Assembly (NCBI RefSeq): GCF_014529935.1 | Contig: NZ_JACVFC010000003.1 | Span: forward strand, 310,001-374,000 | Source: Chitinophaga qingshengii | GTDB taxonomy: Bacteria > Bacteroidota > Bacteroidia > Chitinophagales > Chitinophagaceae | DNA: 64,000 nt | Direction: 5' to 3' | Part shown: positions 16,433 through 26,129 of the stretch, one piece after another | How the letters are laid out: each line of letters begins with the position of its first letter | Numbering within the stretch: position 1 is the stretch's first letter | Position numbers and translations under genes: made by a program | Notes under the pieces: generated by a model | The model's database searches: none | The model's input: the letters and a program-made list of their open reading frames with translations, nothing else | Told to the model about the DNA's origin: nothing

Positions 16433-17497
16433 ATGCAGATGAAACAATTACCATTTTACCTGGTGCTGGGACTGCTGCCAGTTACCGCCGGGGCGCAGCA
16501 ACTGAAGCTATCTTCCGCCATTCATGCCGATGCGGCAAAGGTCACCATCTACCAGGAATGGCCGGAACGGAAACTGGTAGATACACCACACCTGTCGGCT
16601 AAGGTGGCGGCCAGTCAACTGCCACAAGCCGGCGCCGTGTATACCGTCTCTTTGCGCCAACCTTTTGTGAATGTGACCGTGCTGGGCGAAAAAGGGACCC
16701 CCATCAACATTACCATCGATAAAGATAGCCAGGTGATAGTAAAGGGCGGTACGCTCCAGCGGCGCCTCGACAGCTTCCAGCGTTCCATTGCTCCCGATGA
16801 AAAAGCCTGGAGTGAAGCCGGCCGCCGTTATGAAACGACTACCGATCTGGATACCAAATTAGCCATTAACAAAGAAATGGACCATTATGCCGGAAAAGTG
16901 CAACAAGCCCGCCTGCAGTTCGCCATAAACAACGCCAATAACCTCGCCGGCGCCTGGATGGCTTATTCCTACGCGTTCGCCTGGACACCGGCATCGCTGG
17001 AAAAACTGATGCCGCTGTTCCGGCCTCAGCCGGCTGCTAAGGTTACCTATACCGTCCTGCAACAGAAACAGGCTGCGGCTGCGGCTGTCAGCATGACCGG
17101 CAAACAGGCGCCTGTATTTGCCCTTAGCAGTATCGATGGCCATCAGGTAGCATTGGATAGCCTCTTCCGTCGGCATCGGTATGTATTGCTGGATGTATGG
17201 GCTTCCTGGTGTACCCCCTGCCGTGCCGGTAATCGCAAGCTGGCGGAGTATTATGAAGAGCTGAGCAAAAAAGGTATCGGCTTTGTGTCCGTGTCAGTAG
17301 ATGAAAACAAGGAACTGTGGAAAAAAGCGGTGGCATCAGACAAGATACCCTGGTTGCAGCTTGTCAGCCCCAACGGCATGAAAAGCGATTTTGTACAGGC
17401 CTATAAAGTACAATCGTTGCCTGCGATGTTTCTCATCAACCGTGAAGGAAACATCGTTCAACAACACATCGATATAGAAGCATTAAAAAAACTGTAA
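16433..17497 (+). CDS. TlpA-like thioredoxin-fold protein with DUF4369-like N-terminus
   Basis: A 354-residue exported protein: signal peptide to ~GAQQ (residue 23), an N-terminal region of the kind found in Bacteroidota thiol-disulfide proteins (~24-215), and a C-terminal AhpC/TSA-Redoxin domain with WASWCTPCRAGN, the redox pair being C260 and C263. It should act in the periplasm. It follows susD by 57 bases, so it belongs to the same nutrient locus; such TlpA partners are common next to SusCD sets whose ligands are not glycans. The next gene follows after 5 bases. Confidence 0.88.
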   Translation: MQMKQLPFYLVLGLLPVTAGAQQLKLSSAIHADAAKVTIYQEWPERKLVDTPHLSAKVAASQLPQAGAVYTVSLRQPFVNVTVLGEKGTPINITIDKDSQVIVKGGTLQRRLDSFQRSIAPDEKAWSEAGRRYETTTDLDTKLAINKEMDHYAGKVQQARLQFAINNANNLAGAWMAYSYAFAWTPASLEKLMPLFRPQPAAKVTYTVLQQKQAAAAAVSMTGKQAPVFALSSIDGHQVALDSLFRRHRYVLLDVWASWCTPCRAGNRKLAEYYEELSKKGIGFVSVSVDENKELWKKAVASDKIPWLQLVSPNGMKSDFVQAYKVQSLPAMFLINREGNIVQQHIDIEALKKL

Positions 17498-17502
17498 AAC
17501 GG

Positions 17503-18759
17503 ATGAAAAAGATATTTTGGATAGCCGTGTTGCTGGCTTGTGTTAGCCAGGTTGTTGCGCAGCGTGGACGTACGCTGTTGCTGAAAAATGCAACCATCAT
17601 TGATGGCGAAGCAAGCGTTGCTCCACGTAAAGGCGCGGTGCTGATCCGGGATGGTAAAATTGTTGAAGTAGTGTATGGCAGCGCACCGGCGGCCGATAGT
17701 GTCATCAACTGCACCGGGAAATTTATTACACCCGGACTCATGGACGCCCACGTACACCTGGCGACTATGAACATGGATCATCAGCGGGCGGCGGAACAAA
17801 CCACGGATAGCATACTGCTGAATATGTTCCGCCACGGCATTACCTCCGTCCGTGATATGGCGGGCGATGCTATTTTCCTGGCGGGGTATAGCCGCCTGGC
17901 AGCTACCGGTCAGCTACCGGCGCCGGATATTTTTTACGCCGCCCAATTTGCCGGTCCGGGTTATTTTAAGTTGCTGGGTGGTGGCTCCAGGTCTTCAGCT
18001 GATTTGGGCACCACACCCTGGTATTGTGCCATCTCCCCGGAAACAGACCTGCGGCTGGCTATCGCGTCTGCCAAAGGCGCGGGGGTTACCGGTATCAAGG
18101 TATACGCAGATCTTTCCCGTCAGCAGATAGCCGATATTACAAAGGAAGCGCACCAGCAAGGAATACAGGTATGGAGCCATGGTAGCGTATTTCCGGCCAA
18201 GCCCGCTGATGCGGTAGCCGCCGGCGTCAACAGCCTGTCCCACGCCAATGACTTATGTTTTCAGCAATTACCGGGCGATACCCTGGCGATATCCAGCGCC
18301 TGGCAAAAACTATATAAAGGTTTTGTACTGGATACCAACGTACAGATAACCCTGCTGAAACAGATGAAAGAAAAAGGAATTTTCCTGGACCCGACGGTCT
18401 TTCACGCCGGGAATAACAAAATGGAAAACGCTTTTACGATTACGCGGCTGGCACATCGTTTAGGCGTTGCCGTGGTAGCCGGTACGGACTGGATTTATCC
18501 TGCCAAAAATGAGCAGGTACCACTGATGGAAGAAATGAAGCTGCTGGTGAGTCGTGGTGGTATGAGCCCGGCTGAAGCGCTGCAATGCGCTACACTCAAC
18601 GGTGCGCTGGTGACCGGTTTGAAAGATCGCGGTGTTATCCGCGCCGGCAAAAAGGCGGACCTGCTGATTTTGGATAATGATCCTTTAAAAGATATATCCC
18701 GGTTGTTTGCACCGGAGATGGTGATTAAGCACGGACGGGTTAGTGTGGTGGCTAATTAA
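17503..18759 (+). CDS. Exported amidohydrolase-superfamily enzyme
   Basis: A 418-residue protein with signal peptide MKKIFWIAVLLACVSQVVAQ. The metal-binding amidohydrolase core shows DAHVHLA (H83, H85), SHGSVFPA, SHANDLC and AGTDW (the late catalytic aspartate), within the imidazolonepropionase/prolidase-like branch; the C-terminal GVIRAGKKADLLILDNDPLKD is typical. It would cleave amide or related bonds in the periplasm or at the surface. As the only hydrolase of the SusCD locus it suggests an amide- or peptide-like ligand (inference). Confidence 0.88.
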   Translation: MKKIFWIAVLLACVSQVVAQRGRTLLLKNATIIDGEASVAPRKGAVLIRDGKIVEVVYGSAPAADSVINCTGKFITPGLMDAHVHLATMNMDHQRAAEQTTDSILLNMFRHGITSVRDMAGDAIFLAGYSRLAATGQLPAPDIFYAAQFAGPGYFKLLGGGSRSSADLGTTPWYCAISPETDLRLAIASAKGAGVTGIKVYADLSRQQIADITKEAHQQGIQVWSHGSVFPAKPADAVAAGVNSLSHANDLCFQQLPGDTLAISSAWQKLYKGFVLDTNVQITLLKQMKEKGIFLDPTVFHAGNNKMENAFTITRLAHRLGVAVVAGTDWIYPAKNEQVPLMEEMKLLVSRGGMSPAEALQCATLNGALVTGLKDRGVIRAGKKADLLILDNDPLKDISRLFAPEMVIKHGRVSVVAN

Positions 18760-18893
18760 CGTTGAAATTTCAGGTGGCGCCTGGGTTGTTAATTATCATA
18801 TTGGAAAGTAACGCCTCGTTAAATTTCCTTATATTACCGCTCATCCGTCGGCTCCAACCGGCTGACCTATTCACTTTACAATTACACATATAT

Positions 18894-19181
18894 ATGACGA
18901 CCCAGTTTTTTTACCTGGTGCTAAGCCCAACGGAAAAGAAACTACCTTATTTGTATACGAATGTTTTTAAGATCATCTACCAGCACAGTAAAGACCTGGT
19001 GATGCAACAAACAGCGCTGGAAGCCGCTTTTAGGATACATAATCACAATCCTGAGCATTACAAAGCCAGCTGGTCAACGGGAGCAGAGGGAGAGGAGCAG
19101 GCTGCGGCGGAGAGAAATGATGAAATTCGCGCCTGGCAGATGGATGAAGCTAAAATTGTAAGGATAGTCAATTGGCCCTGA
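18894..19181 (+). CDS. Hypothetical 95-residue protein
   Basis: The frame opens earlier (18762), but the upstream 44 codons are unlike protein, so the ATG at 18894 is chosen. The product begins TTQFFYLVLSPTEKKLPYLYTNVFKIIYQHS and ends in charged helices; no signal peptide or membrane segment. I do not recognise the family. Its stop codon lies inside a hairpin shared with the convergent acyl-CoA ligase gene. Confidence 0.55.
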   Translation: MTTQFFYLVLSPTEKKLPYLYTNVFKIIYQHSKDLVMQQTALEAAFRIHNHNPEHYKASWSTGAEGEEQAAAERNDEIRAWQMDEAKIVRIVNWP

Positions 19182-19201
19182 CAGCACCAGGCTGCCAGGG
19201 C
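19175..19201. terminator. Likely bidirectional terminator hairpin
   Basis: Stem GCCCTGACAGC (19175-19185) / GCTGCCAGGGC (19191-19201), 11 bp with one mismatch/wobble and a 5-base loop, between convergent genes. The flanks are only modestly T-rich, so termination efficiency is uncertain. Confidence 0.55.
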
Positions 19202-19211
19202 ATTGAAATAT

Positions 19212-21020
19212 TTATTCGTGCTCGTGCTGATAAATTTTCTCTATCGCATTTTTGTATTTTTCGAGTACAACTTTTCTTTTCAAACTTAATTTAGGCGTCA
19301 TTTCACCGCCTCCGATGCTCCATTCGTCGGGCAACAGTTCAAATCGTTTGATCTGTTCCACATGATTGAAGTACTGGTTGTAGTCGTCTATCACTTTTTG
19401 ATAGGCGGCCTGTACTTCCGGACGGGCAAGGGCTTCTGCATGTGTGGTGAAAGGAAGGTTCTGTTTCTCCATCCAGTATTTAAGATATGGGAACGCAGGT
19501 ACGATCAGCGCGCCGGTAAACTTACGGCCTTCGCCAACCACCATGATCTGCTCAATAAACGGACTTTCCTTGAACTTGTTTTCAATGGGTTGTGGCGCCA
19601 CGTATTTACCACCGCTGGTTTTGAATAACTCTTTTTTACGGTCGGTGATCTTCAGGAATTTATTATCTACCCATACGCCGATATCACCGGTATGCAGCCA
19701 GCCATCGATAACGGTTTCGGCGGTCAGGTCCGGGCGTTTATAATAACCTTTCATCACTGTGGTGCCTTTTACGCATATTTCGCCGTCTTCTTCCAGTTTC
19801 ACTTCAATGCCTTCAATAGGCGGGCCAACAGTACCGAATTTGGTACCACCGGGTTTTCTGCGGTTTACGCAGATAACCGGACTGTTTTCAGTCGGCCCAT
19901 ATCCTTCATACACCGGTATTTGGGCGGCATTAAAAATGCGGAGTAACTTCTCCTGGCATGCTGCGCCGCCGGTAACGATATAGCTGATATTGCCGCCGAG
20001 GGCTTCCCGCCATTTGCTGAAGATCAGTTTGTTGGCGATAGAGAGCTGGAAGTTGTACCAGGCGCCTCCACTGATGTTATTGTCATATTTACCGGCCAGG
20101 GATACTGCCCAGAAAAACAGCCGCCGTTTGATACCGGTGAGACTGTTGCCGGTGGCCATGATTTTTTCAAATACCTTCTCCAGCAGCCGTGGTACGGTGG
20201 TAAAACCATCCGGGGAAATCTCTTTCAGGTTTTCACTGAGCGTATCCAGGCTCTCGGCATAGTAGATGCTGATACCGCTGAAAAGATAAATATAGGTGAC
20301 CGTCTTCTCGAAAATATGATTCAGGGGCAGAAAACTAAGCACTTTCTGTTGTGGCGCATCATCAAAGGGAAAGCTGGCTTTGGAATACATCACATTGGAG
20401 GATATATTCGTATGCGTTAGCATCACGCCTTTAGGGGTACCGGTGGTACCGGAGGTATAGATGATGGTAGCCAGGTGCCCGGGATCGATACTGTTTTTAA
20501 GCGATTCTACCTGCGACAGCAAGGCTGGCGTGGCCTGCGCCGGAATGGTGCTCCAGTGCGTGGCGCCGGGTATCTCATCAAAGGTGAAGATCTGTTGTAA
20601 AGTAGGAACACCTTCCCGTAAAGCCTGTATTTTTTCCAGCATCTCTTTACTGCTGACAAAAATGTACTTCACCGCGGCATCGTTCAGGATAAACTGTATT
20701 TCTGCCGGATTGGTGGTAGGATACAAGGGTACCAGCACCGCGCCGGTCTGTTGCACTGCCAGATCGGTAAATATCCATTCCGGCCGGTTATTGCTGATGA
20801 TGGCTATTTTGTCTGCACCTTCGGGCGTAAAATCATTGCCGCCTATGCCCAGCTGTAACAGGCCGGCGCTAAAGCGGTCCACTGTTTCACTGACACTGGC
20901 GGTACTGAAAGTCTTCCAGCTGCCATTAACCTTGGCAGCCAGCATATCCTGTTTCGGGAATTTCTCCAGCTGAAACTTTACTGCGTCGAATAGTCTATGC
21001 CTCGTCGGGAGCGTACTCAT
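19212..21020 (-). CDS. Long-chain acyl-CoA synthetase (AMP-dependent ligase)
   Basis: A 602-residue ANL-superfamily enzyme that would activate a fatty acid with ATP to acyl-AMP and then acyl-CoA. The P-loop motif IIYTSGTTGTPKGVMLTH, the A5-type YGPTENSP, the hinge-region GDIG...DRKKELFKTSGGK and the C-terminal lysine region (TPKLSLKRKVV) are all present. The size and sequence (MTPKLSLKRKVVLEKY) match the FadD15/long-chain class of Bacteroidota. No signal peptide; cytoplasmic or membrane-associated. Monocistronic, 87 bases downstream of the DUF4932-like gene in the same direction. Confidence 0.92.
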   Translation of the reverse strand: MSTLPTRHRLFDAVKFQLEKFPKQDMLAAKVNGSWKTFSTASVSETVDRFSAGLLQLGIGGNDFTPEGADKIAIISNNRPEWIFTDLAVQQTGAVLVPLYPTTNPAEIQFILNDAAVKYIFVSSKEMLEKIQALREGVPTLQQIFTFDEIPGATHWSTIPAQATPALLSQVESLKNSIDPGHLATIIYTSGTTGTPKGVMLTHTNISSNVMYSKASFPFDDAPQQKVLSFLPLNHIFEKTVTYIYLFSGISIYYAESLDTLSENLKEISPDGFTTVPRLLEKVFEKIMATGNSLTGIKRRLFFWAVSLAGKYDNNISGGAWYNFQLSIANKLIFSKWREALGGNISYIVTGGAACQEKLLRIFNAAQIPVYEGYGPTENSPVICVNRRKPGGTKFGTVGPPIEGIEVKLEEDGEICVKGTTVMKGYYKRPDLTAETVIDGWLHTGDIGVWVDNKFLKITDRKKELFKTSGGKYVAPQPIENKFKESPFIEQIMVVGEGRKFTGALIVPAFPYLKYWMEKQNLPFTTHAEALARPEVQAAYQKVIDDYNQYFNHVEQIKRFELLPDEWSIGGGEMTPKLSLKRKVVLEKYKNAIEKIYQHEHE

Positions 21021-21107
21021 AAGGTAGATTTAGTGATGTAATAGGTACCAGTTGTTATAAATATACTAAAAAATAGATGTCAGCCATATTGAAAATCTTT
21101 GCATCGA

Positions 21108-22310
21108 TTATCCCCGATCCGCGGAACCAGTAACCATCCTGTCTACCGCAGCCGGTGTCAATGCATGAAAAACTCCCAGCAACTCGGGTAGGAAATCGGC
21201 AAAGGTTTTATAACGGTCCCGGTGCTGTTCATACTGCTGTATTTTTTCTTCGAGCAGCGGTAACAATACAAAATGAAACTCCCCGATATGCATTTTCCGC
21301 AGCCGCCCGGCTTCGGCCTGGTCATGCATGGCCACAGCTATCCTGATTTCACCCAGCCGCACCAGGTGTTCTATCACACAGGTCTTCCAGCTGCCGATAT
21401 AGGAGGGTTCGAGGGCTTTCTGTAACGCCGGGGTAAATAAAGCGGTATCCTGTAATACCTGGCCTTCGATCTTGTTCACCGGAGGGTTCACAAAAGAATG
21501 TCCCATCTCATGAACGGTGAGAAATTGCATGGTGGCGGCGTTGCCATAACCAAAGGTGGTATAGTCTTTCATGGACGGTTTTACGGGTAACATGGTATTG
21601 ACACTCATCACCATGGCCGATACATGGCCTTCCGGCCAGTAAAAATTCGGGCCAAAAGCCCTGTAATTATCATCCCCGGCAGGAATAGGCATAGAAGGCA
21701 TCACATACAGCGCATATTTGTCAAAATGTTCACCATAGTATTGTTCCATGTACGGAAAAATATCCGGACGGATATATTTTGCGGCCTCTTTTAATACGCC
21801 GGTATAAAATCGTTTGTTCTCCTGCAAAAAACGCCCGACACCCGCCTGTTGATAAAAGGAACGGAGACTGTCCGTCAACTCCTGCAGCCGGGCCAATGCC
21901 TGCGGATGTTCGTCGCTGTGCAGCAAGGCTTTATCATCGAAAGGATACAGCGCGCCCCGGGCAGGGAAAGGCCGCTGATGCAACACATATTCCACGATCT
22001 CGGCGTTATCGTGGAACTGCTCCCGCAGTTCGGTGAGCAGGGCTGCCATACGGAGGACTACCGGACTATCCACATAATGCCCGAAACGCGCCGTGGCGGC
22101 CCGGATCAGCGGCTGATGCGCGTAAACGCTGTCTTTGCGGGTAAACACGATATGACCAATGTGCTGTACGGCGAGCTTCTCTACAATAAAATAGGTCTCT
22201 ATATTACGATTCCAGGAAAGCGTCACTTTTTTGGAAAGCTGCATGGTCTCCTGGGCAAAGGAGGATAGGGTTACGATCGTACATACAAACAATAACGGGA
22301 ACTTTGGCAT
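21108..22310 (-). CDS. Exported DUF4932-like zinc metalloprotease
   Basis: A 400-residue protein with signal peptide MPKFPLLFVCTIVTLSSFAQ. The centre has the zinc-protease motif HEMGHSF (HExxH), preceded by TMQFLTVHEMGH, and the N-terminal VTLSWNRNIETYFIVEKLA block is characteristic of proteins annotated DUF4932 in Bacteroidota. It should be periplasmic or surface-exposed. Substrate unknown. No obvious operon partner. Confidence 0.75.
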   Translation of the reverse strand: MPKFPLLFVCTIVTLSSFAQETMQLSKKVTLSWNRNIETYFIVEKLAVQHIGHIVFTRKDSVYAHQPLIRAATARFGHYVDSPVVLRMAALLTELREQFHDNAEIVEYVLHQRPFPARGALYPFDDKALLHSDEHPQALARLQELTDSLRSFYQQAGVGRFLQENKRFYTGVLKEAAKYIRPDIFPYMEQYYGEHFDKYALYVMPSMPIPAGDDNYRAFGPNFYWPEGHVSAMVMSVNTMLPVKPSMKDYTTFGYGNAATMQFLTVHEMGHSFVNPPVNKIEGQVLQDTALFTPALQKALEPSYIGSWKTCVIEHLVRLGEIRIAVAMHDQAEAGRLRKMHIGEFHFVLLPLLEEKIQQYEQHRDRYKTFADFLPELLGVFHALTPAAVDRMVTGSADRG

Positions 22311-22373
22311 ATATCGAATGTTATCCTACAATATAAACAATTTTCGCTGCCGGCAATGGGCATCCCTTTTTAT

Positions 22374-22418
22374 CTCCGCTAATCAGCGAAATCAATATTA
22401 ATCATGTCCATCACAGTT
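22374..22418 (+). repeat. 45-nt dispersed intergenic repeat, copy A
   Basis: Upstream of nagA. Contains AATCAGCGAAATCA and ends ATCATGTCCATCACAGTT. It differs from copy C (37246-37290) at 7 of 45 positions. It is a single copy here, with no inverted partner in the gap. Confidence 0.75.
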
Positions 22419-22496
22419 GCTTTTCTACGGATCTTTTCCTATTTTTTCTGCTTTTAAGCCATATACGCCCGGCAGCCCGGGTATCAACATATCATT

Positions 22497-23600
22497 ATGC
22501 TTACTGCACTTACTAACGGAACCATCTATACCGGCGCACAGATCGTCACCGGTAAATCGCTGCTGATGGAGCAGGGAAAAATAAAGGCCTTGCTCAACCC
22601 GGGAGAAATTCCCGGCCACGCTGCCGTGGTGGATTGCACGGGGATGAACATCGCACCCGGACTGCTGGACCTCCAGATCTACGGGGGCGGGGGCTATCTT
22701 TTTGCTGCCAGACCTTCTGTGGAAGCGCTTCATGCGATGACACAGGCGCTGGTAAAAAGCGGTACCACCGGTTTCCTGCTCACCCTGGCCACGGATACCA
22801 TGGCGGTATTCCATGAGTGTATCGGTATCGTACGTAATCATCCGCATCCTGCCATACTGGGTATGCACCTGGAAGGCCCTTATATCAATCCGGTAAAAAA
22901 GGGCGCCCATCCGGAAGAATTAATCAAATACCCTGAGCGGGAGGAGCTGGAAAGCCTGCTGGCGGCCGCCGGCGGTGTCGTGAAAATGATGACGGTCGCG
23001 CCGGAACGATGCGACCCGGCCATTCTCCGCTGGCTCGATGAACAAGGCATTGTGCTCTCTGCCGGGCATAGCAACGCCACTTTCGCGGAAGCCATGGAAG
23101 GTTTCCGTAATGGTATCAAAGCGGCCACCCACCTGTTCAACGCCATGTCGTCTTTCCAGCACCGCGATACCGGTCTGCCAGGCGCTGTCTTCCGCGATAA
23201 CAGTATTTACGCCAGTATCATCGCCGATAATATTCATGTGGATGACAACGCGCTCATCATCAGTAAAAAAATCATGGGCCCGCGCCTGTATCTCATCACC
23301 GATGCGGTGGAAGCCAATGACGTTGGTTATAACCAGCATGTGGCGCAGGGGGACCGTTTCACGCGCCCTGATGGTACACTTTCCGGGTCCCGCCTCACCC
23401 TGATACGCGCGGTGCAACGTTGTGTGCAATATGCGGGTATCCCGCTGGAGGAAGCCCTGCGGATGGCCACCCTGTATCCGGCTACGTTAATGGGACTGGC
23501 AGACCGTGGCCGTATCGAACCCGGCAGCCGGGCCGACCTGGTTGTTTTCGACCAGCAATACCAGGTGGAAAAAGTATACATCGCCGGCACACAACAGTGA
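22497..23600 (+). CDS. nagA: N-acetylglucosamine-6-phosphate deacetylase
   Basis: A 367-residue cytoplasmic amidohydrolase converting GlcNAc-6-phosphate to GlcN-6-phosphate and acetate. Diagnostic blocks: HLEGPYINPVKKGAHP (metal-binding Glu), SAGHSNATF (metal His), THLFNAMSSFQHRDTGLPGA (metal His and substrate loop), and the catalytic aspartate in LITDAVEA. Length fits the family. It is followed 27 bases later by a GH9-CE4 fusion, so the two are probably co-transcribed for use of chitin- or chitosan-derived sugars. A 45-nt dispersed repeat lies about 80 bases upstream. Confidence 0.95.
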   Translation: MLTALTNGTIYTGAQIVTGKSLLMEQGKIKALLNPGEIPGHAAVVDCTGMNIAPGLLDLQIYGGGGYLFAARPSVEALHAMTQALVKSGTTGFLLTLATDTMAVFHECIGIVRNHPHPAILGMHLEGPYINPVKKGAHPEELIKYPEREELESLLAAAGGVVKMMTVAPERCDPAILRWLDEQGIVLSAGHSNATFAEAMEGFRNGIKAATHLFNAMSSFQHRDTGLPGAVFRDNSIYASIIADNIHVDDNALIISKKIMGPRLYLITDAVEANDVGYNQHVAQGDRFTRPDGTLSGSRLTLIRAVQRCVQYAGIPLEEALRMATLYPATLMGLADRGRIEPGSRADLVVFDQQYQVEKVYIAGTQQ

Positions 23601-23627
23601 GCTTTCGGAAAATGTTAATACTGGGAG

Positions 23628-26129
23628 ATGAAAAAGAACTGTCTGATTTTTATAGCCTTTTTGTGGCTGGCCGGTCTCTGCGGAATGCAGGCGATGGCGG
23701 CCCCGTCATCCTGGATCAGGATCAACCAACTCGGATACCTGCCCGCAGGTATTAAAGTGGCTGTGTGGGCATCTAAAGGCACGGATGTACCGGCTGGTTT
23801 TCAATTGGTGGATTCCGCCACCGGTAAACCCGTTTTCACCGGCAGCGCCGGTAAACCGTTCGGTCGTTACGGGCCGTTTAAGGAAACGGCCCGGCTGGAT
23901 TTTTCCGCCTGGAAACAACCGGGTACTTTTTACCTGCAGGCAGGGGAGACCCGGTCCCCGTACTTTCGTATAGCCGCCAACGTGTACGCCGGCGCGGCAG
24001 ATTTTACGTTGCGCTATATGCGGCAGCAACGCTCTTTTTTCAACCCTTTCCTGAAAGATTCCTGTCATACCCATGACGGCTATACGCTGTACGGTCCCAT
24101 GCCGGACAGCACACATATCGATGTGGCCGGCGGATGGCACGATGCGAGCGACTACCTGCAGTACTCCACTACGTCTGCCAACGCTACCTATCACCTGCTG
24201 GCAGCTTACCGCGATTTCCCGCAGGTATTCGGAGACCACTACGCGGTCAACGGACTGGAAGGCGGTAATAATGTGCCGGATATACTGGATGAAGCCCGCT
24301 GGGGCCTCGACTGGCTGCTGAAAATGCATCCCCGTGATAACTGGATGTTCAATCAGATTGCGGACGACCGCGACCACAACGGGATGCGCCTGCCTAAAGA
24401 AGACCCTTTCTACGGAAGAGGTTTCGAACGACCGGTTTATTTCTGTTCCGGCACGCCACAGGTAAGAGGTAAATTCATGAACCAGACTACCGGTGTAGCC
24501 TCTACGGCCGGTAAATTCTCCAGTGCTTTCGCCCTGGGATACGAGCTGCTGAAAAACAAAGATGCGGCCTACGCCGGTACCCTTCGCCGCAAGGCCCTCA
24601 CCGCCTATGAAATGGGCCGTAAACAACCCGGCGTATGCCAAACGGCTTCGGTGAAGTCGCCTTACATCTATGCGGAAGACAACTGGGTAGATGATATGGA
24701 ACTGGCAGCGGCCACACTGTACCGGTTAAACGGAAAAGAGGCTTACCGGCAACAGGCCATCCGATACGCCGGTCAGGAAAAAGTTACTCCCTGGCTGGGA
24801 AACGATACTGCCCATCACTATCAATGGTATCCCTTCATCAACCTGGGACATTATGAACTGGCCCGACAACTGAAAGGCCCTTCCCGCGAAACGATTGCCG
24901 GCTACTATCAAACCGGTATTGACAAGGTATGGCAGCAGGCAAAAAATAATGCGTTCTATCGCTATATCCCTTTCATCTGGTGCAGCAACAACCTCACTAC
25001 GGCTTTTGCGATCCAGTGTTATTGGTACCGCCAACTGACAGGCAGCGATACCTACGCCGCCCTGGAACAGGCAAATTTCGACTGGCTCTTTGGCTGCAAC
25101 CCATGGGGCACCAGCATGGTATATGGTTTGCCCGCCCATGGCGATACCCCGGAAGATCCGCACTCCGCTTTTACCCACCTGGGGCATTACCCGGTGGACG
25201 GCGCCCTGGTAGATGGCCCGGTTTATACGAACATCTACAAAAACCTGATCGGTATCACCTTGTCTAAGCCAGACGCCTATACGGAGTTTCAAAGCGACCT
25301 GGCCGTATACCACGATGACTTCGGAGACTACAGTACCAACGAACCCACGATGGACGGCACCGCTTCGCTGATTTATCTGCTGGCAGCCATGGACCAGGAA
25401 GGCAGGTATAAAAGAACTAACGGAAATGTCTATACGTATGCTGCCGGCGGTATTATCCGCGGAGATACCAGCCGTAAAACCCTGACCCTCGTTTTTACCG
25501 GAGACGAATTTGCCGATGGAGGCCAGTTGATACGCCGTGTATTAAAACAACAACAAGTACCCGCTGCGTTTTTCCTGACAGGAAAGTTTTATGCGAATCC
25601 CGCTTTTCAGCCACTGGTAAGACAATTGAAGGCAGACGGGCATTACCTGGGTCCCCATTCTGATCAGCATCCGCTGTACTGCGACTGGCAAAAACGCGAT
25701 AGCCTTTTAATTACGCACGCCGCTTTTGAAAATGACCTCACCGCCAACTATCAAAAAATGCAGGCACTGGGTATACAAAAAAGTGCAGCGCCCTATTTTC
25801 TGCCACCCTATGAATGGTACAACGATACTATTGCACAGTGGACGCATGCCGCAGGATTACAACTGGTGAACTTCACGCCTGGTACCCGTTCCAATGCGGA
25901 TTATACCACACCGGCCATGAAAGGTTACCGCTCTTCTGCGGAGATCTACCAGTCCATTTTACAATATGCAGATACCAAACCGGCTGGCCTCAACGGTTTT
26001 ATGTTGCTGCTGCATATCGGCACCGATCCGGCCCGCACCGATAAGTTTTATAACCGCCTGAATGAACTGATCACCGATCTCAAAAAAAGAGGGTACCGTT
26101 TTGTATCCCTCCGGCAATTACTATCATAA
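23628..26129 (+). CDS. GH9 glycoside hydrolase fused to a CE4 (NodB) polysaccharide deacetylase
   Basis: An 833-residue exported protein (signal peptide to ~AMAA, residue 25). Residues ~28-115 are the Ig-like CelD_N module; ~120-610 the GH9 (alpha/alpha)6 catalytic domain with GGWHDASDY (D172/D175, catalytic base region) and the acid E572 in STNEPTMDG. Residues ~618-833 form a NodB deacetylase: FTGDEFADGG (motif 1, modified TFDDG), HSDQH (motif 2, metal histidines near 677 and 681), FLPPYEWYN (motif 3). GH9 includes exo-beta-glucosaminidases of chitosan pathways; with CE4 and nagA next door, a chito-oligosaccharide deacetylase-glucosaminidase is the best reading, though cellulose-type activity is not excluded. 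Confidence 0.85.
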   Translation: MKKNCLIFIAFLWLAGLCGMQAMAAPSSWIRINQLGYLPAGIKVAVWASKGTDVPAGFQLVDSATGKPVFTGSAGKPFGRYGPFKETARLDFSAWKQPGTFYLQAGETRSPYFRIAANVYAGAADFTLRYMRQQRSFFNPFLKDSCHTHDGYTLYGPMPDSTHIDVAGGWHDASDYLQYSTTSANATYHLLAAYRDFPQVFGDHYAVNGLEGGNNVPDILDEARWGLDWLLKMHPRDNWMFNQIADDRDHNGMRLPKEDPFYGRGFERPVYFCSGTPQVRGKFMNQTTGVASTAGKFSSAFALGYELLKNKDAAYAGTLRRKALTAYEMGRKQPGVCQTASVKSPYIYAEDNWVDDMELAAATLYRLNGKEAYRQQAIRYAGQEKVTPWLGNDTAHHYQWYPFINLGHYELARQLKGPSRETIAGYYQTGIDKVWQQAKNNAFYRYIPFIWCSNNLTTAFAIQCYWYRQLTGSDTYAALEQANFDWLFGCNPWGTSMVYGLPAHGDTPEDPHSAFTHLGHYPVDGALVDGPVYTNIYKNLIGITLSKPDAYTEFQSDLAVYHDDFGDYSTNEPTMDGTASLIYLLAAMDQEGRYKRTNGNVYTYAAGGIIRGDTSRKTLTLVFTGDEFADGGQLIRRVLKQQQVPAAFFLTGKFYANPAFQPLVRQLKADGHYLGPHSDQHPLYCDWQKRDSLLITHAAFENDLTANYQKMQALGIQKSAAPYFLPPYEWYNDTIAQWTHAAGLQLVNFTPGTRSNADYTTPAMKGYRSSAEIYQSILQYADTKPAGLNGFMLLLHIGTDPARTDKFYNRLNELITDLKKRGYRFVSLRQLLS

